From: Agarophyton chilense
Lineage: Eukaryota; Rhodophyta; Florideophyceae; Gracilariales; Gracilariaceae
Length of the DNA stretch: 64,000 nt
NCBI GenBank assembly: GCA_030374765.1
Contig: JARGXX010000138.1
Coordinates: forward strand, 1,639,002 to 1,703,001
Direction of reading: 5' to 3'
In this document: piece by piece, positions 45,730-56,742 of the stretch
How the letters are laid out: each line of letters begins with the position of its first letter
How positions within the stretch are numbered: the stretch's first letter is position 1
Made by a program: the position numbers and the translations under genes
The notes under the pieces: generated by a model
Database searches by the model: none
Told to the model about the DNA's origin: nothing
What the model saw: only the letters and a program-made list of their open reading frames with translations

Positions 45730-48700
45730 TTAAATGAGTGTTGTGGTTGACTTCCACCAAGCTGCAAGGCGTAGAATGTTGGGTACGGCAAAGTGGTTGT
45801 TGTGTGTTAACCAATCATGAAACATGGCGTCTATTTCAAGGTGGAGGGGTGAGGAATCTTGGGAGGATTGGGAAATGGAGTTGAACTTGGATTGCATGCG
45901 GCCGTCAAAGAGGTGGAGTGCAATTTCGGAGCGAGTTTTGGAGCATGTTCGCCACAAGACCCATGCCAGTTGATAGAGCGAAATGAAGATGCAGTGTCTT
46001 GTTCCAAAAGTGTGCGGTTGAGAATGAGTTTTGAGTCCCTTGCAGAATCCGAGATGGCAACGGTAGCAGGTTCCTTGAGGTGATTTATCGAACCTGCAGT
46101 TGCGCGATATATGGTGCGGCGAAAAGCATCTGAAGCATCGTTGACGGGAATGGGGGCATGCATGAGTGTCCGTCAAGTGCACTTGCGTTTTTTCGTGCAG
46201 CAAGCATGGCACACAGAGAGGGGCAAGTCGGCGGGAGAGCTCCTCGAAGTGTGACACGATTTGTTGCGGTGTTTTTCGTTCCAAGGTGTAAAAGAAGGTG
46301 GCAGAGTGCGACTGAGATTGAGAATGAGCGACAGTGGGCGATTGGGTCGCTGCGGATGGATGCGTGGTTGTCAGCAACGGCGATGGAGTGGAGGTGGGGG
46401 GTCGTGGTGGACGACTGGCGTGGGGTTTGGGGCTTTGTGTTGGGCCGCCGTTGGTGTTGGTGTTTTGGTTGTTTAAGGATGTTCTGTTTGATTGATTGGC
46501 ACGGTTTTTTGGCGGCGTGGGCGTTTGTGGGGAAGCGCTGGGTGACGGTGAAATGGATTGGGCGTGCTGAGAGGCAGAAGGGGTAGCGGAAACGGAGCTT
46601 CGTTCCGGGGTGGGAGAGGGGGAGACAGCTGCGATGCTATTGCAAATATCGCAATTAAGAACCGAAGGAGAGAAGAGACAGATGCCTGGTTCTTTTCCGT
46701 CCATGTGGAAATAGAGGGCGTTCCTTCGACAAACAGATTTGCATTCGACCCAATGCTGCGCTTCCAACCAACGCTCCGTGGAAAGTGCTTGGTTGTATAT
46801 GCGATTGGGCTCCTCAAACGCATTTGTGTTGGATGAGGACGAAGAAAGAGTTTCCGTAACGAGTTTGAAGTAGGGCTGGAAATAAATGGTGACGCAAGTG
46901 GATGGGTTTCAATCGCGGCCGGCCCTGCCGGCCTGTTGCGCGAGGTCGCAAAGACTCGCTACTCCACCAAAGTTGAAAACCAGGCGAACGTTGGGAACGT
47001 CGATGCCCGTACCAAAAGAAGAGGTGCAAACCATGAAGAGAATGTGGTTGGTTGTGGGTGCGCTGGAAGAAGGCGGAGAGTTCCAAAGGGTGTGAGCCCG
47101 GCGTTTACGAACATCGGAGAGACCAGAATGGTACAGGAGAACCGTGACAGTAGTGGATTGTTTAAGGGCACCAAAAGAAGAACGCGAAGCGGCGAGAGCT
47201 TCATGGACAGCTTCGGCAGCCGGGCGTGTTAACGAGAATATAAGAACGCGAGCTAGGGTTGTGTCAGCCGACGAGTGAAGCAATCGAGCCACATGCTCTT
47301 GCATGATTGAGACGCCCAGCTGAAGCAGGTATCCAAACACATCCTGAAAGTGGCCATGAGCGGCGCGAAAGCGTGTGGCACGCGAAGTGCTGGGGGCTGA
47401 GCTTAGCTGATACACGACAAAAGAAATGTTGTTTCTTGCAGTCGAAGAAGCGTACACATGCGCGTTCGGGATGTGCAGCTGCGACAGAAGAAGGGGGCGG
47501 TCGCGCGGCGGCACTGTCGCGCTTAAAAGCACGCGAGGGATCTTTGTGGGAATATGGCCGAAGCAGTTGTGGAGGTTGGCCAAGCACGGGCGAAAGTGTT
47601 GCCATAAAAGAAATAAGTGACATTCATCGATGGCAATGCGGGCGAGGCGGTCGGCGGCGATCAGTCGCGTGGTGAACTCTGTAAAAGAAGGAAGAGAAAG
47701 TCTTTCAGCGGAAAAGATGTAAATGTCGGCAAAGGAGTGCGATCCGGGAGGGGTGGGTGTACGAGAAGCACGAAGGCCGAAGAGCTGAGCGCGCAGTTCG
47801 TATTCACTGAGCAAGGGTGTGAGAGGGGTGATGAGAACGGTGGAGTATTTGCCCTTTTCCATGAAGACGGGGAGCAGAAGAGATAGTGTTTTTCCAGATC
47901 CAGTCGGCTGGAGTAGTAGCATGTTGGAAAGCCTGTTGTACACGGCCGCTGTGTTCACAAATTGTTGGTGGGACTTGAATAAAGCGGAGTCGTTGGAAAG
48001 TGCCTGTCTTAGTGCTCGGAGCATTTCTGATGTAATATGTTCGTAGGTCACAAGCGGTTGTTGTAAGAGAGAAGCTCCACCGCGCGGTATGGCGGCTGCC
48101 ATAAAAGCAGGCGGATGTGGATTGAAAGGATGAGAGGCGGCCAGGTTTAGGTTGATTTGAGAATGGGGGATCGCAGAGCGGTCAGTGGGAGGGGACGGGG
48201 TTGGCTGCGATGTATGGATGGAGCGCTTTGGTTCAGGTGTAGGTAGAACTGTGTCAGTAACCGGACGTTTTCTGTGGTGTTGTTGTTGTTGTTGTTGTTG
48301 GGTGAGGGGAGCATTAAGAAGAAGACCGAGATACTGGTGCCATTTGCTGGACCACTCGCGATATTTGGAAAGTTGAGAGTGCTGCAAACCGGATATGTCA
48401 TGTGGTGTACGAGCGTAAAGAAAAGCGGCGGTGTGCGCAGAGTGGCCCGCCTGGCCATGGGCAGTGGTCAATAGCTCTTCCAAGATGTGATCGGCTACAG
48501 AAGATGCGGTGACATTGGAAACTGTGTTGGTCATTCCCACGGTGAAGTTTCTATAGTCGTTGAAGGATATCGGGAAACCGCGTTTGCTCAAGTGAGAGCT
48601 GATTATCGAGCGGATGGTGTTTGCGGCATACGGAATTCCGCAGTTGGCGAACAGCATTTTCCAATGCATCTGGAAACAGTTTTCTCCGTGTAGGCAGCGG

Positions 48701-51273
48701 ACGATATATGCTTCAAACGGACGTATCAGAGTCAAGTACATGAGCAGAAGACGGGATGTTTGGGCATCGGGAAAGCGAGCAATCGGAGTGGCGGCCCCTT
48801 TGCTGTTTCGCGTTTTCATGTACCGGCAAATGAGGACAGGCGATTTGTCGATGAGCATGAGACAACGTTGAAAGTGTTGGTCGTTGTGGATACGGTATGT
48901 CTCAATCTCTGTGCCGCGCGCAGGAGAGCCCGACGAAAGGTGTAGCGCAACCAACAGGCGTTCTTGGATTTTCTGTGCACATGAGAGCCACCTCGACAAC
49001 GCATGCGTGAACATATCGGTGCCCAAAATGTCGGTTGTGGGCAGTTGTGTGCGGGGAAAGGTACCGTTTTGCTTGCGTTGCGGAAGAAACGGAGTGTGGT
49101 CGGTGTTGGAGTTGTGGGGCATGGAAGACGTGAGACAAGTGAAAACGAAAGCCATGTTTTGTTCGATAAATGGGCGGTTGTTGAGGTTGGTAAGGAAAGA
49201 AAAGCCTGGGCTTTTGTTGAAGGAGTCGTCCTGAAGTGAGTGTAGCGCGTTTGTGAAACCGGTTGGCAGAGCGTGGCCAAGAAGCAGGTCGTTGTGAAGA
49301 GTATGTTGTATTTCTTTGTGTAGAGTTAAAACCAAAGAGCCGACTTCTGAGAGGGCGAGGTGAGTGTCACGCACTATGCCGCAGGACGGGTGAACATCAC
49401 AATTGTGGAAAGAAACGAACATTTCCTCGCGAGAGGATATGGACATTGCAAGCGTGAGTGTCTTTCTGACAAACGAAAGGGCGTTGTTGGAATCAGCGTC
49501 GATTGCCGCGTCGATGGTACGCATGCGTTCTTGAACGTGAACTGGGCGTTCGGAAGCAGGGGTGGCAGGTTGCAACAGGGGAGAAGATTTGGAGAGCACG
49601 TGCAGTTCGTGTATGGCGCAGGCACAGATGCCATATTGAAGAGCGGCGAGGAGGTGCGTCACATCTGAGGCGGCTGCAAAACGAAAGGAGGTATTGTTGG
49701 GGTCGTGAGAAATGACCGTGTCGTAAGGCTCAGGCGTGCGGTCAGACGGCAAGGGGGCAGCGATAGGCGGGTTGGGGTCGGTGCTTATCACGCTTGCGCA
49801 AGCAATGAAGTTGCGAACGGAGAGGAGATCCAAAGAGTGGTATGGCGCTAAAGATTGAAGCAAGAAGGGCTTGAGCGCGCTATGGACCGCTGGGCCATGT
49901 TGGGTTGGAGGAAAGGGAGCGGGGAGCTCACCAGAGGAAGACATGCGAATGGCATCCAACACGGAAGTAGTGTAGCAGTACATGAGGTCTGAGTCGGGTA
50001 CGAGATGAGGGAGGTTTGCCCTTGTCCTGTGAGTAAACACAAGCAAACGGGAAATGTGTGAAGCGTAACGCTTGAGGGTTTCAGTGGAGACAGTTTTAAA
50101 AGCTGTGTCGGTGCGCTTGTTGAGGCGGTCCAAGAAAGCCAGTGAGGTCTTACTAACCAAAATGTTCACCTGAGAGAGGTAGTCGAAGATGTGGTGGGTG
50201 ATGGTGCTTTCAGCGGATGTGGGCGTTGTGCCAGTTCTGGATAGTTGAGCCGCCACATCCAGATGAACATGAAGCGAGTGAAGAACGATGTCAAACTTGG
50301 AAAAGGTGATGAAAGAATTCTTCTCCGAGTGGTGACGAAGCAAAGGGTCTGATTGCGAACAAGGAGCGCCGGTGTTGAACTTTTGTAAAAAGTGGTTAAT
50401 GTGTTGAAGCGGGGGCTCGATGCCTTTGGCAGTCGTTGCCACTGGACGATGGGGTGGTTGGAGACAAACAGGCTGCGCCGGGGGGGTATCAGGCCGTGCC
50501 GCAGGCGCCTGCGGAACCTGGAAAGTTTTGGACAAGCAGCCTATGGGTTGAGCATTGGTAACGGGGAATAAACGGCGACGAACGCCGCCGTACACTGTCT
50601 GCAAGGCAATACGGCCCGACGAGACGGTACGGTCAAGGTGTGGCTGGGCAACCGCAGGCGACATATTGTGGCATTCGATCAGATGCGCTTGCAAACGAAC
50701 GGGGTCGAGGTAGCAGAATTTGCAGAGCGGGCACTGATAGCCATTGTGAATGGCAATGTGTGCCAGGGGCGTGAGGAACGTAGAGGGCCCGGACACAAAT
50801 TGAGCGTTGTGTTGGGGGCGATACTTTTGCCACACGGGGGCAACGTTAGAGTTGTTGCGCAAGGTGTGCACCTCGTGCAGGATTGCCATTGACATGGGAC
50901 TTGCAATTTCCAAAGGGATGGAGTGCTGTTTGCGCAAGTGATGTTGGATTGCGCGGGCAGACGGCAGCCCACACTGGCAGTTGACGCACAACGGAAAGAA
51001 CCCAATAGAATGAATACCCATATTCACAATGGTACCGAGTGCCATGATAAAAGAGGAAGAATCGTCGGCTGCATTTGCGTCGGTAACGGGTAAGTCGGAA
51101 TGGGGTTGAGCATGGGCGTCACGCGCCACGGGCGGAGGCGGTGGGGGGAGCAGGGGATTAGGGGGAGTGGGCGGTGAGATGTTCACCGCAGCCCTCGGTG
51201 GGCTGTGCACCGAAGAGGGGATGAACACGGGCAAGCCATGTTCGCCGGCGGAGGATAAGCTGTTTTGCGACAT
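45730..51273 (-). pseudogene. telomere-linked YR-like/RecQ helicase, one in-frame TGA in motif VI
   Basis: ATG at 51273 opens a frame of 1848 codons (TAA at 45730-45732), interrupted only by TGA at 46909-46911 (codon 1455). In order it shows two C2H2-type fingers (about 92-118 and 178-202), then a tyrosine-recombinase-like region with Arg in PARGTE (about 783), Arg in DYRNF (about 905), and His plus Tyr in AGHSAHTAAFLYAR (about 938-955). A Gln run encoded by CAR repeats follows. The RecQ-like helicase has QPTGSGKT (about 1122), DECH (about 1216), LSATVPP and FGTGIDVPNVR, then QAGRAGRD where TGA replaces the invariant Gly. A Cys-rich tail ends it. PARGTE plus RecQ is the layout of fungal subtelomeric helicases. 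The frame is otherwise free of frameshifts, so loss is recent or the stop is read through. Confidence 0.88.
46909..46911 (-). other. in-frame TGA inside helicase motif VI
   Basis: The codon stands where RecQ helicases have Gly after GRAGRD. A single G-to-T change in GGA would produce it. The frame downstream continues for 392 codons with clear homology to the fragment at 39755-41091. Confidence 0.9.
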
Positions 51274-51357
51274 AACTGAACGTGTAAGAGAGAGAAGAAG
51301 ACGCTTGGGAGGATTGTTTTTGAAGACGCAAAGAAAGACACACACAAACAAACACAA

Positions 51358-52242
51358 TCGAGTTTGGGAGCATCAGCGAAATGGACGGGTTCACTGCCGA
51401 TATAGCAGTATAAGTAGTAAATAGGTGGGGCGAGGGTAATTGGAGAAAGGCGGTTTGGTGTTTTGGGGGAGGGCGCGTGTGGCTGGCTTGAGCAAATGGC
51501 ATACTGTACAAGGGAACCTTCACGATACTATTTGGTATTGCAGGTCATTCATTCCCGGTGTATGACTGTGGGGTTGTGGGGAGGAGTGTGTCACAATAAA
51601 GCTCATTGGCCTCCGCCCCATTGAGGAGAGTGATTTTGTGTAAGGGGCGTGGTTTCCGTGCAGGGGGGGAGCGGGAAGGGGAAAAAGGGCAGCACAGAGA
51701 AGAGATGGGGCTGCGCGGTGGTGGAGTCGGGTTGGGGGAGGGCAGAAGTTTTCAGGGTGGGTTCGGACTTGTGTGTAAATGGACGGAGGTTTAGAACGAG
51801 CTGGCGCGCGATCGGGTGCGCCAGCGGATGTTGTGCGGCAATGTGGCAACTTGTTGTGAAGCATGACGTTTTCAGAACGGCTAACTAGTGGCGGTGGTGG
51901 CGTATCGTACACACGTATTAGTTTGAGCACAAGCGGTGCTGCACCGCGGTTGAGCTCATATATGCATATGCGACATGTTTGACCGTTGATTTTGGAAAAA
52001 TGGTGCTACATGTGACGTGGGTAGGAGGGGTGCTATGTGTTACAGTATGCGCACTGTGTAACGTTATGATGGTGTTTGGCAAAAGAAGTGAGATGTTGCG
52101 GGGCGTGGCAGTGGGGGCCGAAGAAGAAGGTTATAGGTTTTCTGTTTTTAAAACGAATGAAGGAAGAGAGTTTGCGCGTGGTTGTTCTTAGGAGAGAAGG
52201 TTTAGTTTTTAGTTGTGTTCTACTGAGAAAGAAAAGAAACAA
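51358..52242. other. spacer between helicase and SET frames
   Basis: No recognised gene. It probably includes the promoter of the minus-strand helicase gene (ATG 51273). Purine-rich stretches at about 51650-51750. Confidence 0.45.
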
Positions 52243-53704
52243 CTAATCTACAAGATCCACATGAAAGGTGTGTGTTTGTGGTTTTGGAACCCTGGGCCAA
52301 TGAGCGTAGTCGTTTCCATAGTCTATTAGCACTTCTTCTTCTCGCTCGATGGTTCGGGTGGCTACTATTGTGATAAGGTGGTAGTCTTGGATTCCTGACT
52401 TTGAGTTTTTCAAAGTAGACGAAAGGCGCGCTACTACATTTGGTGTGCGAGGGTTGGGGAGTACCTTGTCCCGTAAGGCCTGAATGTCGAGGTCCTCTGG
52501 GCGGTATTGGGCATCATTGATGATTCCGCCAACACAGAACGGGGCAGGCGTGATCCACATGGAGTGGGTTCCACGGTCTCCCGGGGTGGGCAGTCTGACA
52601 AAGTCCGGACCTGTCACTCGGATTTCCATGGAAGTGGAGTTGAAGCGCTCCACGGTGACGGCGAGCAAACCGTTGGCATACGAAGACTGTGTGGCGGAGC
52701 GTTTGGAGAGGTCGTGGTAGACGAGAGTTCCATAAAAGTAGCACACGGTGTCGCCTTCATTAAACTGGCGTGCGGCAAAGACCCCGTCTCCCGCCAAGGG
52801 GTGTCGGATGTCGGACTTTTTGGTATACACTCCATGGGCATACCCTTCTATGGCAAGTAACGTAGCCGGATCAATCTGAGTGAGAAGGCCCTGTTTCTCT
52901 CGCGGCCATTCATGCACCGGTTTAGTGCGGCAAACGGCTGCAAACTCACGGTCTTTTCACAAGTTGCAGAGAAAGGAAGCGAGCGGCGCAGGAAAAATTT
53001 GGTACTGTGGCAGACCGGGAGGCGCGGTCCAAAGGTATTTCGATCGCAGGTCCGTGTTCGGTAGTGAGCGAACTAGGCGACTGAACTTGGCGATGAGATG
53101 GTGCGGCACTTCAATGTCGGTGCTGTTCTGTAAAACGGTTTTGATAAAGTGAACGACAGCATTGTGTTTTGCGTGAGCGTAACACACTGCGTCTTTCTCG
53201 CACCCCAAAAAGCGTCTGTGACCTGGGAGCTCCATGCACGCCAAAGCGGTGGAACCCGTTCCGGCAAATAAATCCACCACCATGTCGCCAGGCTGAGAAT
53301 AGCGGCTTATGAGTTCCTTGAGTAGAGCACGACTCTTCTGCTCCGGGCGTACTTTTTCAGTGACGGCGTTGTGATTGTTGGTGACAGAATGCAGGCGATT
53401 CCAACGCAGGGTCTCGCCAGCGGCTAGTCCCGGCACGTTATCAATCACGTTCTTGTAAGCCGGGTAGCGAGAAGGAACGTAGTTGTAGTTGACGAGGTTT
53501 ACGCGAGCCAGGTTTTCATCGTGAGTGAGCCCCGTTTTGATGCCGTGAATGGCGTACTCGGTGATGGGCAACGGCGACGTTCGCAGCCCGCGGTGGCTCC
53601 CAGTAGGATGGGAGGCGGCGCGGACGAAAACCAACGGCACAGGGTCCACCTTGAACAGCGCAGTATGGGACTCGGAAATGCTCTTGAAGCACGACAACCA
53701 CGGC
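52243..53704 (-). pseudogene. N6/N4-type DNA methyltransferase joined to a SET domain, 5'-truncated, one in-frame TGA
   Basis: One minus-strand frame is open from the edge of the 915-bp unit (53704/53705) to TAG at 52243, broken only by TGA at 52957-52959. The first part ends like an N6_N4 methylase: SRALLKELISRYSQPGD, then VVDLFAGTGSTALACMEL (AdoMet motif I) and GCEKD. The catalytic DPPY-type motif IV, which precedes motif I in this class, would lie upstream and is cut off by the repeat. After the TGA the frame continues as a SET domain: GDGVFAARQFNEGD, YFYGTLV, GGIINDAQYR, and EVLIDYGNDY at the C-terminal end. SET domains methylate lysines, usually on histones. No ATG precedes the SET part after the TGA (the next in-frame candidate is GTG). 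A fusion of the two writers is unusual; two adjacent genes in the same frame is the alternative. Confidence 0.75.
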
Positions 53705-54619
53705 CTATATATATTACAGGTTGTAAGTGTGGGCTGGCGCTTGGTAAAACGCAGTTGTCAGTAGCGCTTGGTAATTACATACACCAAGCGCCACGCGCTG
53801 CATTCGACGTATGTGCGATTTTGACCCCCTGGATGGAAAACGTTGTGCTGGAGAGCGCGTATGACACATTGGCACGCTCAAAAAATCGTGGCTAATTGCG
53901 CTCAGGCGCTTCGTTCGGGTAACGTAGCGCGCGAATTGCCAGATGTTGGCGCGCAGCACCCATTTTCGCAATATTTGCATTTGAAAAAATCATAAATTTT
54001 AGGCGCGCTGGGCTTTCTGCCAAATCCTGCGTTTGCACATGTTTTATTGTAACATTTTTGCTGCACAACGTGGAGGCGTGCGTCGAGTGTGGCACTCAAA
54101 GGCGCTTGGTTTCAGCCACATCTCCGCTGCACAGTCGAGCTGTGTTGTAAGCTGGATAATGTGCGAAATTTTTATCAAAAGAAAGGGTTGTGTTATGCGT
54201 TTGCGCTTGGTTCTGTGGCTATTTCGTGGAGGCAGATGGCACATTGTCAGGCGTTTTGTATGTGCGTTTTTGGGGTCGTGTACGCGGCTGAAAAAGGTGC
54301 GTTTGCGCTTGGTTCTAGGATGGTTTTCATATCCGGCAACACTGGGGGTCGATATTCGATGGTATTGCCAAGTTCAATGTAGGTTGAGTGTGGTGAGTAG
54401 TAGGTCACGCGAGTGCTGGCGCCACACTCTCAGCTAAAGAAGACGCGTGCAGTGCGTTTAGTGAGGTAGGGATGACGTATGCTTAACGATGACAGGTAGA
54501 TTCTTATGACGTTAAGGTTTGTCCAACAGTGGCATCGCCACTAAGTAGCTATCGGTCAGGGCCTACGGGAGTTTACGTTTTCGTAGAGGAAAGCATTGTG
54601 TACGGGCTTTTACAGGTTT
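53705..54619 (+). repeat. 915-bp subtelomeric unit, copy 4
   Basis: Same start and end as copies 2 and 3, with somewhat more substitutions. It caps the truncated methylase frame on the left and runs directly into telomeric repeat on the right. Confidence 0.9.
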
Positions 54620-56378
54620 CAGGGGTTTAGGGGTTTAGGGGTTTAGGGGTTTAGGGGTTTTAGGAGAAGCTTTACCTTTATGGGATTTTGAAGTTACGGA
54701 GAGGAAAACATTGTGTAGGGGTTTTAGGGGTTTTAGAGGTTCAGGGGTTCAGGGGTTCAGGGGGTTTAGGGGAAACTTTACCTTTATGGGATTTTTTATT
54801 TAGGGGTTTTTAGGGGTTTAGGGGGTTTTAGGGGGTTTAGGGCGTTTAGGGGTTTTAGGGGTTTTAGGGGTTTTAGGGGTTTAGGGGTTTAGGGGTTTAG
54901 GGGTTTAGGGGTTTAGGGGTTTTAGGGCGGGGTTTTAGGGGTTTTTAGGGGGTTTAGGGGTTTAGGGGTTTAGGGGTTTAGGGGTTTTAGGGGTTTTAGG
55001 GGTTTAGGGGTTTAGGGGTTTTAGGGGTTTTAGGGGTTTAGGGGTTTTAGGGGTTTAGGGGTTTAGGGGTTTAGGGGTTTAGGGGTTTAGGGGTTTAGGG
55101 GTTTAGGGGTTTTAGGGGTTTTAGGGGTTTAGGGGTTTTAGGGGTTTAGGGGTTTAGGGGTTTTAGGGGTTTTAGGGGTTTTAGGGGTTTAGGGGTTTAG
55201 GGGTTTAGGGGTTTATAGGGCGTTTTAGGGGTTTAGGGGTTTTAGGGGTTTAGGGGTTTTAGGGGTTTAGGGGTTTAGGGGTTTAGGGGTTTAGGGGTTT
55301 AGGGGTTTTAGGGGTTTAGGGGTTTTAGGGGTTTAGGGGTTTTAGGGGTTTTAGGGGTTTAGGGGTTTAGGGGTTTTAGGGGTTTAGGGGTTTTAGGGGT
55401 TTAGGGCGTTTAGGGGTTTAGGGGTTTTAGGGGTTTAGGGGTTTTAGGGGTTTAGGGCGCCGGGGGTTTAGGGCGGGGGGGGGGGGGGGGGGGGGGGTTT
55501 AGGGGTTTAGGGGGTTTTAGGGGTTTAGGGGTTTTAGGGGTTTAGGGGTTTAGGGCGTTTAGGGGTTTTAGGGGTTTAGGGGTTTTAGGGGTTTAGGGGT
55601 TTTAGGGGTTTAGGGGTTTAGGGGTTTAGGGGTTTTAGGGGTTTTAGGGGTTTAGGGCGTTTAGGGCGTTTTAGGGGTTTAGGGGGTTTAGGGGTTTTAG
55701 GGGTTTAGGGGTTTAGGGGTTTTAGGGGTTTAGGGGTTTAGGGGTTTAGGGGTTTAGGGGTTTAGGGGTTTAGGGGTTTAGGGGTTTAGGGGTTTAGGGG
55801 TTTTAGGGGTTTAGGGGTTTAGGGGTTTAGGGGTTTTAGGGGTTTTAGGGGTTTTAGGGGTTTAGGGGTTTAGGGGTTTTAGGGGTTTAGGGGTTTTAGG
55901 GGTTTTAGGGGTTTAGGGGTTTAGGGGTTTAGGGTTTAAGGGGTTTAGGGGGTTTAGGGGTTTTAGGGGTTTTAGGGGTTTAGGGGTTTTTAGGGGTTTA
56001 GGGGTTTAGGGGTTTTAGGGGTTTAGGGGTTTAGGGCTTTAGGGGTTTAGGGCGTAGGGGTTTAGGGGTTTAGGGGTTTAGGGGTTTTAGGGCTTAGGGG
56101 TTTAGGGGTTTAGGGGTTTAGGGGTTTTAGGGGGTTTAGGGGTTTTAGGGGTTTTAGGGGTTTAGGGGTTTAGGGGTTTTAGGGGTTTTAGGGGTTTTAG
56201 GGGTTTTAGGGGTTTTAGGGGTTTAGGGGTTTAGGGGTTTTAGGGGTTTAGGGGTTTAGGGGTTTAGGGGTTTAGGGGTTTTAGGGGTTTAGGGGTTTTA
56301 GGGTTTTAGGGGTTTTAGGGGTTTTAGGGGTTTAGGGGTTTAGGGGTTTAGGGGGTTTAGGGGTTTAGGGGTTTAGGG
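54620..56378 (+). repeat. telomeric repeat array, T(3-4)AGGGG
   Basis: 1.76 kb of irregular TTTAGGGG and TTTTAGGGG with occasional GGGCG variants. A roughly 55-bp unit-tail spacer lies at 54663-54717. A long G homopolymer starts at about 55477. The first 200 bp are the most degenerate. G-strand polarity places the chromosome end to the right. It is now internal, because Penelope-like elements follow. Confidence 0.95.
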
Positions 56379-56526
56379 ATTGAGTAAGGTGGTTGAAAGT
56401 GTGCTGCGTCGCGCAGAATGTAAGGGGGGGGAGAGAGAGAGACTGCTTAAGGACTAGGACGCCCTTGAAGCCGGAAGGGGAGGGGGAAAGGGAAAGGGAG
56501 GGGAAGCGGGGTGAAGTGAACGATGT

Positions 56527-56562
56527 GGCAGAGCGCTTTCGTCTTTATGACTCCTCAGTGCC
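56527..56562 (-). ncRNA. hammerhead ribozyme, unit 1
   Basis: On the minus strand all parts of a type I hammerhead follow each other. GGCA (stem I) is followed by CUGAGGA (fits CUGANGA), then GUC with loop AUAAA and GAC (stem II), and then GAAA. Helix III is the self-complementary AGCGCU (its first A is the last base of GAAA), followed by the cleavage C at 56531, and then UGCC pairs back to GGCA. Very short, palindromic helix III is characteristic of Penelope-like-element hammerheads, which are thought to act as dimers. It would process tandem transcripts into units. Confidence 0.85.
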
Positions 56563-56742
56563 TTATGTTGGGATGAGAAGGTTGGAAGAGAGGTGGAGAG
56601 CTCTCCACGGCTTCTTACATAGCCTCCTATGGCCCAAGCACTGCTCTACTTATGTTGCTCCCTATCTAATGAAACGAACATTACTAACTTAACTAAGCCC
56701 AGAGTGGGGTTTTTAGCCCCGTTCTTGGACAGTTGGTCATTT

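Noticed and set aside
41420-54437. Open frames of 60-134 codons inside the 915-bp units
   Set aside because: They occur on both strands, start at different places in different copies and are disrupted by small changes. No domain is visible.
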